In this document: positions 56,977 to 64,000 of the stretch, piece by piece
How positions within the stretch are numbered: the stretch's first letter is position 1
Layout: the number at the start of each line of letters is the position of its first letter
Assembly (NCBI RefSeq): GCF_001908725.1
Contig: NZ_CP018725.1
Coordinates: forward strand, 4,774,001 to 4,838,000
Origin: Xanthomonas vesicatoria ATCC 35937
GTDB taxonomy: Bacteria; Pseudomonadota; Gammaproteobacteria; Xanthomonadales; Xanthomonadaceae
Direction of reading: 5' to 3'
DNA: 64,000 nt
Notes under the pieces: generated by a model
What the model was told of the DNA's origin: nothing
Seen by the model: the letters and a program-made list of their open reading frames with translations, nothing else
The model's database searches: none
Made by a program: the position numbers and the translations under genes

Positions 56977-57714
56977 ATGAGCGATACCTTACGTGACCAG
57001 TTGCTTGGCCTGGGCTTCAAGTCCGCGCCCAAGCCCGAACGCAAACCCGACGCACGGCCTGCCGCGCGTCACCATGGCAACGGTGGCAAGCCCGCACCCG
57101 GCGGCAACAGGCCGGGTGGCCAGGGCAGGGGACCGCAGCGGCCGCACGCCGCTGCGGCGACCGATGCAACCCGTGGACGTAACAGCGATGGCAGGCCCGA
57201 CCGGCGCCATGATGGCAAACCGGCAGCGTCGCCACGTCCGCAACATCCCAATGCCGACCGCCGTGGCCCCAGGCCGGCGCGCACGCGCGAGGATATCGAC
57301 CTGGCCAAGGCCTATGCGATCCGTGCGCAACGCGAAAAGGACGAGCGCATCGAAGCTGAGCGGCTGAAGCAGGAAGAAGCGCGCCTGCGTCGCGAAGCCA
57401 AGGCCAAGCTCGAAGAGCTGCTCAAGGACAAGGGCCTGAACCATCCCGATGCCGACATTGCGCGGCATTTCCCGTATGGCGGCAAGATCAAGCGCATTTA
57501 CGTCACCGCCGATCAGCTCAAGGCGCTCAATGCCGGCGAGCTGGGCGTGCTGCAACTCAACGGGCGCTACGTGCTGGTGACCGCCGAGGTGCTTGCCGAA
57601 TCCGAATCCGTCTTCGCACCGTCGGTCGCGCTGAAGGTGGACCCGAATGCACCGGCCGGCGACGACCCGTACGCCGATCCCAAGTATCAGGTGCCCGACG
57701 ATCTGGTCTGGTAA
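56977..57714 (+). CDS. DUF2058 family protein (YaiL-like)
   Basis: 245 aa from ATG 56977. MSDTLRDQLLGLGFKSAPKPE at the start, a long Arg/Pro/Ala-rich low-complexity stretch to about residue 100, a helical coiled region (DLAKAYAIRAQREKDERIEAERLKQEEARLRREAKAKLEELL), then a folded C-terminus (IARHFPYGGKIKRIYVTADQLKALNAGELGVLQLNGRYVLV), as in DUF2058. Probably nucleic-acid associated; function unknown. Confidence 0.88.
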   Translation: MSDTLRDQLLGLGFKSAPKPERKPDARPAARHHGNGGKPAPGGNRPGGQGRGPQRPHAAAATDATRGRNSDGRPDRRHDGKPAASPRPQHPNADRRGPRPARTREDIDLAKAYAIRAQREKDERIEAERLKQEEARLRREAKAKLEELLKDKGLNHPDADIARHFPYGGKIKRIYVTADQLKALNAGELGVLQLNGRYVLVTAEVLAESESVFAPSVALKVDPNAPAGDDPYADPKYQVPDDLVW

Positions 57715-58141
57715 TACCGCAGTCCGCAGATGATGTGACACGTAGGCACCTGCCGGGTGCCTTTGTTGTTTGTGATTCTGTCGCAGGCCAAGCAACGCCG
57801 GGTGCGTGGCGTCGTGAGGGCATAGCCTGTCTCACATCGTCTGGTATGTGACGGTAGATCGCTGCACGCTGCGCATCTAATCGAGTGAAAAACTGTCTCG
57901 GGCCACCCCTCGCATCGTGCATGCTTGTGCGCAATTAGCCGCGCAGACTGAGGGCAACCGCGTCCTGTTCGCTGTCTGCGGCGCAGATGCGTCGCGCCGC
58001 GTGCCGTTGCAGTTGCCGGTTGTGATAGCGCTGGCAGTGCACTTGCTATACAAGCCGGTCACGGCTAGCGCGTCACCATGCGCGCCATTACCGTAAGGCG
58101 CACGCAGGCTTAATGTCTATCGCGCCGTTGCTCACTTTCCG
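57715..58141. other. Intergenic stretch with a terminator
   Basis: 427 bases. Besides the hairpin at 57744-57771 nothing is recognised; short open frames on the minus strand look non-coding. Confidence 0.6.
57744..57771 (+). terminator. Terminator after the DUF2058 gene
   Basis: AGGCACC and GGTGCCT arms followed by TTGTTGTTTG, 30 bases after the stop. Confidence 0.65.
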
Positions 58142-58987
58142 ATGGTGCCGCATATGTCCGTGTCCTCGAACTATATGAAGCGTTACGCTGGGGACTCAAT
58201 TTCGCCCGCCACGCGTAATCCGCTGCGTTTGCGTGCTGCTCGCCTGGGCGGATCAGCCGGCATAGTGCTCGCGCTCTGTGGTGCGAGTCCGCACGCATTT
58301 GCCCAGTCGGAAGACGCACCGGCATTCGACCGCCCTGGCATCCCGTTCGCTGCCGAGGTGCTGCAGCCTGGTGCGTTCGCGTGGGAGCAGGGCTTGCCGG
58401 ATGCCAGTACCGACCGTGCTGAAGGTCAGCGCACAACGCTGTATACGGCAGACACCGTGCTGCGTCTGGGACTGTCACAGCACGTGGAGTTGCAACTGGG
58501 GAGTGACAGTTACAATTGGCAGCACGGTGGTGGCGCGCACGCGCACGGCGGTGGCGACAGCCACGTTGGGTTGAAGGTCGCCCTGCCATCGCGTTCGGAG
58601 AGTTTTCATTGGGCTGCATTGGGCACCTATAGCGTGCCGACCGGCAACCCCGCCTTCAGCGATGGCTATTCGCGTGAGCTCGGGGTGACTGCATCGTGGG
58701 ATCTCGCGCAGCAGCGCGCGTTGGCGTTGTACGTCAATTACGCACGCGACAACGATGGGCACACCTGGACGTTTTCGCCCAACTACACGTTCTTCTCGGG
58801 CGAGCATTTCAGCAGTTATGTGGAAGCAGGCCTGGATACCGGCAGCGAGCATTCGCGTGTGGCCGGTGCCGGCGGCGCCTGGCAGCTGCCGCATGCGATG
58901 CAGCTGGACGTATCTGTGCTGCGCGGGCTGACCTCGCAAAGCCCGGATTGGCAGGGCGGGATCGGGTTATCGATCGCGTTTCAGTAG
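58142..58987 (+). CDS. Outer-membrane beta-barrel protein (phenol MetA-degradation-like family)
   Basis: 281 aa from ATG 58142; ATG 58154 or 58175 are possible and no ribosome site decides. A signal (GSAGIVLALCGASPHAFAQ) and amphipathic beta-strands throughout (TVLRLGLSQHVELQLGSDSYN, SHVGLKVALPSRSESFHWAALGTYSVPTGNP, WTFSPNYTFFSGEHFSSYVEAGLD, GGIGLSIAFQ at the C-terminus). The His/Gly-rich loop (HGGGAHAHGGGDSH) is unusual. Family members are assigned to outer-membrane transport of aromatic compounds; the substrate here is unknown. Confidence 0.78.
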   Translation: MVPHMSVSSNYMKRYAGDSISPATRNPLRLRAARLGGSAGIVLALCGASPHAFAQSEDAPAFDRPGIPFAAEVLQPGAFAWEQGLPDASTDRAEGQRTTLYTADTVLRLGLSQHVELQLGSDSYNWQHGGGAHAHGGGDSHVGLKVALPSRSESFHWAALGTYSVPTGNPAFSDGYSRELGVTASWDLAQQRALALYVNYARDNDGHTWTFSPNYTFFSGEHFSSYVEAGLDTGSEHSRVAGAGGAWQLPHAMQLDVSVLRGLTSQSPDWQGGIGLSIAFQ

Positions 58988-59075
58988 TGGGATCCTCGAT
59001 CCACAGCCGCCACGACGGTATTGCAGCCTGCGTGTGCGTCCGGTGCCGAAAGCGAATGCTGCACTGCCGCATGCA

Positions 59076-59114
59076 TTGACTAGCCGGAAGAGGCTTAATT
59101 GGATCGATCCAATT
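59076..59114 (+). promoter_or_regulatory. LacI-type operator with -35 box
   Basis: Perfect 18-bp palindrome AATTGGATCGATCCAATT (59097-59114), with TTGACT at 59076-59081. The palindrome covers the -10 and start region, so it would block transcription of the LacI-MFS-kinase-isomerase operon. Confidence 0.72.
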
Positions 59115-59158
59115 TAAGTCCAGTGCATGCGCGTTTTTCACTCAGTGGGGTTCGCCGC

Positions 59159-60292
59159 TTGACGCGGCCCAAGACTTCAGCCACGCCCGAGGCTGGCGAC
59201 GCGCGCCTGGCACGGCGTGGCGCGGTGACGCTGCGCGACATTGCAAGCGCGATCGGCGTCTCGCGCGCGACTGTGTCGCTAGTGCTGCGGGGTAGCCCGC
59301 TGGTGCATGCGAGCACCCGCGCGCGCGTGGAAGCCGAGCTTGACCGCCAACATTACGTCTACAACCGGGCAGCGGCCAATCTGCGCCAGCGCACCTCGTC
59401 CAGTATCGCGCTGGTCATCAATGATCTGTCCAATCCGTTTTTCGCAGAGTTTGCAGCCGGAGTCGACGAAGCATTGGGCGCGGCCGGCTATGTGACGTTG
59501 TTGGGCAGCACCGGCGAGTCCACGCAGCGTCAGCAGGCGGTGCTGACCTCGTTGATGGAGCACACGCCCGCCGGGATCATCCTGTCGCCTGCCGAGGGCA
59601 GCCAGGCGCAGGCCCTGGCGCAGGTGCTCGGCCGCCAGCGCAACGTGGTGTTGTTCAATCGCGAAGTGGAAGGCGCCGGCTGGGACCTGTTGGCACTGGA
59701 CAACGAGCAGGGTGCGTTCCTGGCCTGCATGCATCTGATTGCGCAAGGCCACCGGCACATCGTGTTCTTCGGCGGGCATGCCGAATCCAGCTCGTGCCGA
59801 CAGCGCCGCGCCGGCTATACGCGCGCGATGTCCGGCGCGGGACTGGATGCGCACTACGTCGAGTCGGCGCCCAATCGTCAGGATGCTGCGCTGTGCGGCA
59901 CGCGCATGCTCGATAACGCCGATCAACCCGCCACAGCAGCGGTTTGCTACAACGACAGCGTTGCGCTTGGCCTGATGGCGGCGCTTGCGATGCAAGGCAT
60001 CGTGCCAGGCCGCGATTTCGCGGTGACCGGTTTCGACGACATCGCCGAAGCCGCCTTGTTTACGCCGGCGCTGACCACGTTGGCGGCAGACCCACGTGCG
60101 CGCGGCCGGCAGGCTGCGCAGCTGGTGCTGCAGCGTATCGGCAGCCCGGACCTGGCCTCGCAACGGCTGACTGCTGCGGTCGCGCTGAAAGTCCGCGCGA
60201 GCAGCGCCTGCGCACCCGCGCACCCCTCTTCTTCGCAACATCCCACAAGCGATTCCCCCGTCCATTCTCCCACCAAGGCCTCAGGCCGCTGA
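59159..60292 (+). CDS. LacI-family repressor of the hexose operon
   Basis: About 377 aa from TTG 59159; GTG 59123 or TTG 59099 are also in frame, but the latter lies inside the operator. Helix-turn-helix VTLRDIASAIGVSRATVSLVLRG, then a periplasmic-binding-protein-like effector domain (SSSIALVINDLSNPFFAEFAAGVDEALGAAGY, HIVFFGGHAESSSCRQRRAGY, FAVTGFDDIAEAALF). The C-terminal 25 residues are Pro/Ser-rich. Cotranscribed with the sugar genes and probably relieved by mannose or a product; inference. Confidence 0.9.
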   Translation: MTRPKTSATPEAGDARLARRGAVTLRDIASAIGVSRATVSLVLRGSPLVHASTRARVEAELDRQHYVYNRAAANLRQRTSSSIALVINDLSNPFFAEFAAGVDEALGAAGYVTLLGSTGESTQRQQAVLTSLMEHTPAGIILSPAEGSQAQALAQVLGRQRNVVLFNREVEGAGWDLLALDNEQGAFLACMHLIAQGHRHIVFFGGHAESSSCRQRRAGYTRAMSGAGLDAHYVESAPNRQDAALCGTRMLDNADQPATAAVCYNDSVALGLMAALAMQGIVPGRDFAVTGFDDIAEAALFTPALTTLAADPRARGRQAAQLVLQRIGSPDLASQRLTAAVALKVRASSACAPAHPSSSQHPTSDSPVHSPTKASGR

Positions 60293-60305
60293 CCAGGCAA
60301 CTTCT

Positions 60306-61616
60306 ATGGTTTCCCTTTCCACGCAATCCCCGATGCCAAGCGGCAATAAGGCGCCCGTCAACAACCGCGTCGCATTGTCGGTGGTGACCACGATCTTTTT
60401 TATGTGGGGCTTTCTCACCTGCCTCAACGACATCCTGATCCCGCATCTGAAGGCGGTGTTCGAGCTCAATTTTGCGCAGGCGATGCTGGTGCAGTTCACC
60501 TTCTTCGGCGCCTACTTCCTGATGTCGCTGCCGGCCGGTTGGCTGGTCAATCGCCTCGGCTACAAGCAGGGCATCGTGGCCGGGCTGGCGGTAGCGGCGG
60601 TCGGTGCGCTGGGTTTCTGGCCGGCGGCGGAGTTGCGCGTGTACGGCGCGTTCCTGGGGGCATTGTTCGTGCTGGCGACCGGCATCACCATCCTGCAGGT
60701 GGCGGCTAACCCGTATGTCGCATTGCTGGGTCCGGAGCGCAGTGCCTCCAGCCGTCTGACCCTGGCGCAGGCGCTCAATTCGCTGGGGACCGCAATCGCA
60801 CCGTTGCTGGGTGGCTGGTTGATCCTGTCCAACACGGTGATGAGCGGCGACCAGCTCAAGGCCTTGCCTGAGGCCGAGCAGCTGGCCTATCGCGTACAGG
60901 AAGCGCAGGCCGTGCAGGGCCCTTACATCGGGCTGGGCGTGGTGCTGTTCCTGCTGGCGATCTTCGTGTTTCTGTTCCGTCTGCCGGCATTGACTGACGC
61001 CGGCGCGCAGAGGGAAGAAAACAAGCACTCGCTGCTCGATGCGCTGCGTCATCCGCATGTGCGCTTCGGTGTGCTGGCGATCTTTTTCTATGTCGGCGCA
61101 GAAGTGTCGATCGGCAGCTTGATGGTCAATTACTTCTCGTTGCCGGAGATCGGTGGGTTCACCGAGCGCGAGGCGACCAAGTACGTCTCGGCATACTGGA
61201 CGCTGGCGATGATCGGCCGCTTCATCGGGTCGGCGTTGCTGGCCAAGCTGTCGCCGCGCGTGCTGTTGTCTGTGTTTGCCGGCATCAACGCTTTGCTGTT
61301 GGGGCTGACCATGGCCAGTGGCGGCATGCTGGCGGTGTATGCGCTGGTGGCCATCGGCCTGTTCAACTCGATCATGTTCCCTACCATTTTTACCCTGGGC
61401 ATCGAGCGTCTTGGTCCGTTGACCGGGCGGGCGTCCAGCCTGTTGATCATGGCCATTGTGGGCGGCGCGATCGTGCCGTATCTGCAGGGTCTGCTGGCCG
61501 ATCGCATCGGCCTGCATGAGTCGTTTGTGCTGCCGTTGGTGTGCTACCTGTACATCGTCTTTTACGGCATCTGGGGTTCGCGCCTGCGCGGCGCACTGGT
61601 GGAGGCGCGCGCATGA
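60306..61616 (+). CDS. FucP-family MFS sugar:proton symporter
   Basis: 436 aa, 12 TM helices. FFMWGFLTCLNDILIPHLKAVFELNFAQAMLVQFTFFGAYFLMSLPAGWLVNRLGYKQG is the FucP/GluP signature; also VLATGITILQVAANPYVALLGPERSASSRLTLAQALNSLGTAIAPLLGG. Imports a hexose (mannose, glucose, galactose or fructose) with protons. Starts 13 bases after lacI and overlaps the kinase by 4 bases. Confidence 0.93.
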   Translation: MVSLSTQSPMPSGNKAPVNNRVALSVVTTIFFMWGFLTCLNDILIPHLKAVFELNFAQAMLVQFTFFGAYFLMSLPAGWLVNRLGYKQGIVAGLAVAAVGALGFWPAAELRVYGAFLGALFVLATGITILQVAANPYVALLGPERSASSRLTLAQALNSLGTAIAPLLGGWLILSNTVMSGDQLKALPEAEQLAYRVQEAQAVQGPYIGLGVVLFLLAIFVFLFRLPALTDAGAQREENKHSLLDALRHPHVRFGVLAIFFYVGAEVSIGSLMVNYFSLPEIGGFTEREATKYVSAYWTLAMIGRFIGSALLAKLSPRVLLSVFAGINALLLGLTMASGGMLAVYALVAIGLFNSIMFPTIFTLGIERLGPLTGRASSLLIMAIVGGAIVPYLQGLLADRIGLHESFVLPLVCYLYIVFYGIWGSRLRGALVEARA

Positions 61617-62599
61617 GTGCTAGCAAGAACCAGGTGGTCTGTTTCGGCGAAGCCTTGATCGACATGCTCGCACTGCCGCAGGCCAGCACCGATGACGCGC
61701 GCACCTTTGCGCAATATGCCGGCGGTGCGCCTGCCAATGTCGCGGTTGCGGTGGCGAAGCTTGGCGGCGCCGCGCATTTTGTGGGCATGCTCGGGCGTGA
61801 CATGTTCGGCGACTTCCTGCTGCAGAGCCTGCAGCAGGCCGGTGTTGCCACCGACGGCATTGTGCGCATCGGTGAAGCCAAGACCGCGCTTGCGTTTGTG
61901 GCGCTGGACGAAGCCGGTGAGCGCAGTTTCAGCTTCTACCGGCCACCGGCAGCGGATTTGCTGTTCCGTTCGGAGCACTTTGCCGCGGACGGTTTTGCGC
62001 AAGCAGCGGTGCTGCACGTGTGCTCCAACAGCATGACCGAGGATGCGATCGCGCAGTGCACGCTGGACGGCATGCGCCGTGCGCGTGCCGATGGCGCCAT
62101 CGTCAGCCTGGACCTCAATCTGCGCCCGATGCTGTGGCCGCAGGATGTGGACCCGGCGCCGTTGTTATGGGAAGCACTGGCGCTGGCCGATGTGGTCAAG
62201 CTCTCGCGCGAGGAACTGGAGTATCTGGCCGGCACCTTGCACAGCGATGCCAGCGCGGTGACACAGAAACTGTGGCAGGGCAACGCACGCTGGCTGCTGG
62301 TCACCGACGGCGGCGGCCCGGTGCATTGGCAGACACGGGTGGATTCCGGCCAGGTGCCGGCGTTCACGGTGCAGGTGCGCGACAGCACCGCCGCCGGCGA
62401 TGCGTTTGTCGGTGGTCTGCTCTATCAGCTGGCCGTCCGTGCGACCACGCTTGAACACCTTTGCAGTGATGCTGCAGCCATGACGCAAGTGATTCGTTTC
62501 GCTGCGGCTGTTGGCGCACTGGCAGTCACGCGCAAGGGCGCGTTCGCCGCGATGCCCAGCATCGATGAAGTCCATTCCCTTATCCAGGAACAAGCATGA
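61613..62599 (+). CDS. PfkB-family fructokinase
   Basis: 328 aa from ATG 61613 (ATGA overlap). VCFGEALIDML at the start, GGAPANVAVAVAKLGGAAHFVGMLGRDMFGDFL, and the anion-hole motif DSTAAGDAFVGGLLY near residue 265. Phosphorylates fructose to fructose-6-phosphate, inferred from the downstream isomerase gene; other sugar kinases of this family cannot be excluded. The stop overlaps the next ATG. Confidence 0.9.
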   Translation: MSASKNQVVCFGEALIDMLALPQASTDDARTFAQYAGGAPANVAVAVAKLGGAAHFVGMLGRDMFGDFLLQSLQQAGVATDGIVRIGEAKTALAFVALDEAGERSFSFYRPPAADLLFRSEHFAADGFAQAAVLHVCSNSMTEDAIAQCTLDGMRRARADGAIVSLDLNLRPMLWPQDVDPAPLLWEALALADVVKLSREELEYLAGTLHSDASAVTQKLWQGNARWLLVTDGGGPVHWQTRVDSGQVPAFTVQVRDSTAAGDAFVGGLLYQLAVRATTLEHLCSDAAAMTQVIRFAAAVGALAVTRKGAFAAMPSIDEVHSLIQEQA

Positions 62600-63801
62600 G
62601 CCCGTTGCCCGCATCTCCCGCCCCCGATTTCCGTTCGGCCGATGTGCTGCGCCAGCATATTGCCGACACCATGGTGTTCTATCACCCGCGCGCGATCGAT
62701 CCGGCCGGTGGCTTCTTCCAGTATTTCAAGGATGACGGCAGCATCTACGATGCCGGTCACCGGCATCTGGTGAGCAGCACGCGCTTCGTCTTCAACTACG
62801 CGATGGCGTATCGCGAATTCGGCAACGCGGAGTACCTGCAGGCGGTGCGTCACGGCCTGGATTATCTGCGCAACGTGCACCGCAACGCGGCCACGGGTGG
62901 GTATGCCTGGACGTTGCGCGATGGCGTCGTGGAAGATGACATGAATCACTGCTACGGCGTTGCATTCGTGCTGCTGGCGTATTCGTGCGGCCTGAAAGCC
63001 GGCGTCGCCGAGGCGCGTGCGTGGATGGACGAAACCTGGCAGTTGCTGGAAAAGTACTTCTGGGAAGCAGAGTTCGGCCTGTATCGCGACGAAGCCGATG
63101 CCCAGTTCAACTTCACTACGTATCGCGGCCAGAACGCCAACATGCATATGTGCGAGGCGATGATCGCCGCCTACGAGGCGAGCGGCGAACAGCGCTATCT
63201 CGATCGGGCACTGCTGCTGGCCGATCACATGACCCGACGCCAGGCGGCCAAGGCAGATGGCCTGGTGTGGGAGCACTACGACCCGCAATGGAACATCGAT
63301 TGGGACTACAACCGCGATAATCCCAAGCACCTGTTCCGCCCCTGGGGCTTCCAGCCCGGTCACCAGACCGAATGGGCCAAGCTGCTGATGCTGCTCGATC
63401 GCTATGCACCCACGGACTGGCTGTTGCCGACGGCGCAGCATCTGTTCGATATTGCGGTGGACCGCTCATGGGATGCACAGCGTGGCGGGTTGTATTACGG
63501 CTTCGCGCCCGACGGCCAGGTGTGCGACGACGACAAGTATTTCTGGGTGCAGGCCGAATCGTTGGCTGCAGCGGCTTTGTTGGCGCAGCGAAGTGGCGAT
63601 GCGCGCTATTGGCAGTGGTACGACAAGCTGTGGGATTACTCCTGGAAGCATCTGGTCGACCACCGCTACGGGGCGTGGTACCGCATTCTGGATGCGGACA
63701 ACCGCAAGTACAGCGATGAGAAGAGCCCGGCCGGCAAGACCGACTACCACACCATGGGCGCGTGCTACGAAGTGCTGAACGTGTTGCGGCCGGCAGATTG
63801 A
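62596..63801 (+). CDS. AGE-family sugar isomerase/epimerase (mannose isomerase-like)
   Basis: 401 aa (alpha/alpha)6-barrel enzyme. Motifs: FYHPRAIDPAGGFFQYFKDDGSIYD, NHCYGVAFVLLAY, QNANMHMCEAMIAAYEASGEQRYLDRALLLAD, RPWGFQPGHQTEWAKLLMLLDRY, which follow the pattern of D-mannose isomerases and N-acylglucosamine epimerases. In this operon mannose isomerase (mannose to fructose) fits best, since a fructokinase precedes it. Starts with a 4-base overlap. Confidence 0.88.
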   Translation: MSPLPASPAPDFRSADVLRQHIADTMVFYHPRAIDPAGGFFQYFKDDGSIYDAGHRHLVSSTRFVFNYAMAYREFGNAEYLQAVRHGLDYLRNVHRNAATGGYAWTLRDGVVEDDMNHCYGVAFVLLAYSCGLKAGVAEARAWMDETWQLLEKYFWEAEFGLYRDEADAQFNFTTYRGQNANMHMCEAMIAAYEASGEQRYLDRALLLADHMTRRQAAKADGLVWEHYDPQWNIDWDYNRDNPKHLFRPWGFQPGHQTEWAKLLMLLDRYAPTDWLLPTAQHLFDIAVDRSWDAQRGGLYYGFAPDGQVCDDDKYFWVQAESLAAAALLAQRSGDARYWQWYDKLWDYSWKHLVDHRYGAWYRILDADNRKYSDEKSPAGKTDYHTMGACYEVLNVLRPAD

Positions 63802-63816
63802 TGCGGGTGTGACAGG

Positions 63817-63845
63817 GCGCGGCCGTCTATGAGCGGTCGCGCTGT
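63817..63845 (+). terminator. Hairpin after the hexose operon
   Basis: GCGCGGCCG and CGGTCGCGC arms (one G-U pair), then TGTCTTGC. Lies between two convergent genes. Confidence 0.5.
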
Positions 63846-63953
63846 CTTGCAGGGGCGCACCCGCGCGCGACGCGGCGTTATCGTTCAAGCCCTCCGCAGC
63901 CGGGTGCGCTACGACATTGGTTTGCCTGTGGTTGTGGCGATGCCGACCCGTTC

Positions 63954-64000
63954 TTATTCCGGGTCGTAATCCAGATTCGATGCGAGCAAGCGCTCGGCCA
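63954..64000 (-). CDS. C-terminal end of a minus-strand gene (cut by window end)
   Basis: The last 14 codons read AERLLASNLDYDPE before TAA (63954-63956). The protein cannot be identified from this fragment. The composition is normal for coding and the strand is convergent with the hexose operon. Confidence 0.5.
   Translation of the reverse strand, partial: AERLLASNLDYDPE

Noticed and set aside
57557..58062. Minus-strand frames after the DUF2058 gene
   Set aside because: Cys/Arg/Thr-rich translations without ribosome sites; partly antisense to the real gene.
60060..61517. 485-codon frame opposite the MFS transporter
   Set aside because: His/Gln/Arg-rich shadow of a hydrophobic 12-TM gene.

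Overview
The window reads as a chromosomal segment of a Xanthomonas species (Gammaproteobacteria, Lysobacterales). The DNA is GC-rich, the tmRNA tag is ANDDNYGSDFAIAA, omlA and fur are divergent, and recN lies divergent from hrcA-grpE-dnaK-dnaJ; I infer the genus from these, not from a database search. I see no phage, transposase, integrase, tRNA, rRNA or CRISPR array. Most of the window is core genome, with a few accessory operons and several families of small intergenic repeats.

Region by region. 1-7.2 kb: the end of an SDR-like gene, then an RND efflux operon (adaptor lipoprotein, inner-membrane pump, an inserted SDR oxidoreductase, outer-membrane lipoprotein). 7.2-11 kb: two membrane GGDEF proteins and two small genes. 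11.4-15.9 kb: ssrA (tmRNA), a cytosolic alpha/beta-hydrolase/subtilase fusion, smpB, and a RatA/RatB-like pair. 16.2-24.2 kb: omlA (bamE), fur, recN and the heat-shock operon with a clear sigma-32 promoter before grpE. 24.6-27.1 kb: pdxY, a prephenate dehydrogenase, a cluster of DnaA-box-like sites and a small conserved-looking gene. 27.5-34.5 kb: a type I secretion-like operon (LysR regulator, ABC protein, HlyD, TolC) whose ABC protein has lost every ATPase motif, followed by an ordinary ABC exporter. 34.5-36 kb: YigZ and LOG proteins. 36.1-41.8 kb: sucA-sucB-lpd. 42-48.3 kb: a GNAT fusion protein, a RoxA-like JmjC oxygenase with a long acidic tail, a DUF3060 lipoprotein, purB and a CBS-domain membrane protein. 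48.6-55 kb: fumC, two related lipoproteins, and a GntR/YtrA-type ABC operon with its operator on the -10 box. 55-57.7 kb: glutathione peroxidase, a periplasmic FKBP with a duplicated N-domain, slyX and a DUF2058 gene. 58.1-63.8 kb: an outer-membrane protein and a LacI-controlled hexose operon (MFS transporter, fructokinase, mannose isomerase-like enzyme).

How the genes work together. SsrA and SmpB are the two partners of ribosome rescue and sit about 3 kb apart. SucAB-Lpd and FumC act in the TCA cycle. HrcA, GrpE, DnaK and DnaJ form the Hsp70 system. The LacI operon would take up mannose or fructose, isomerise mannose to fructose and phosphorylate it. The least explained parts are the ATPase-dead exporter with its OxyR-type operator (29.9-32.6 kb) and the hydrolase-subtilase fusion (12.0-14.5 kb).
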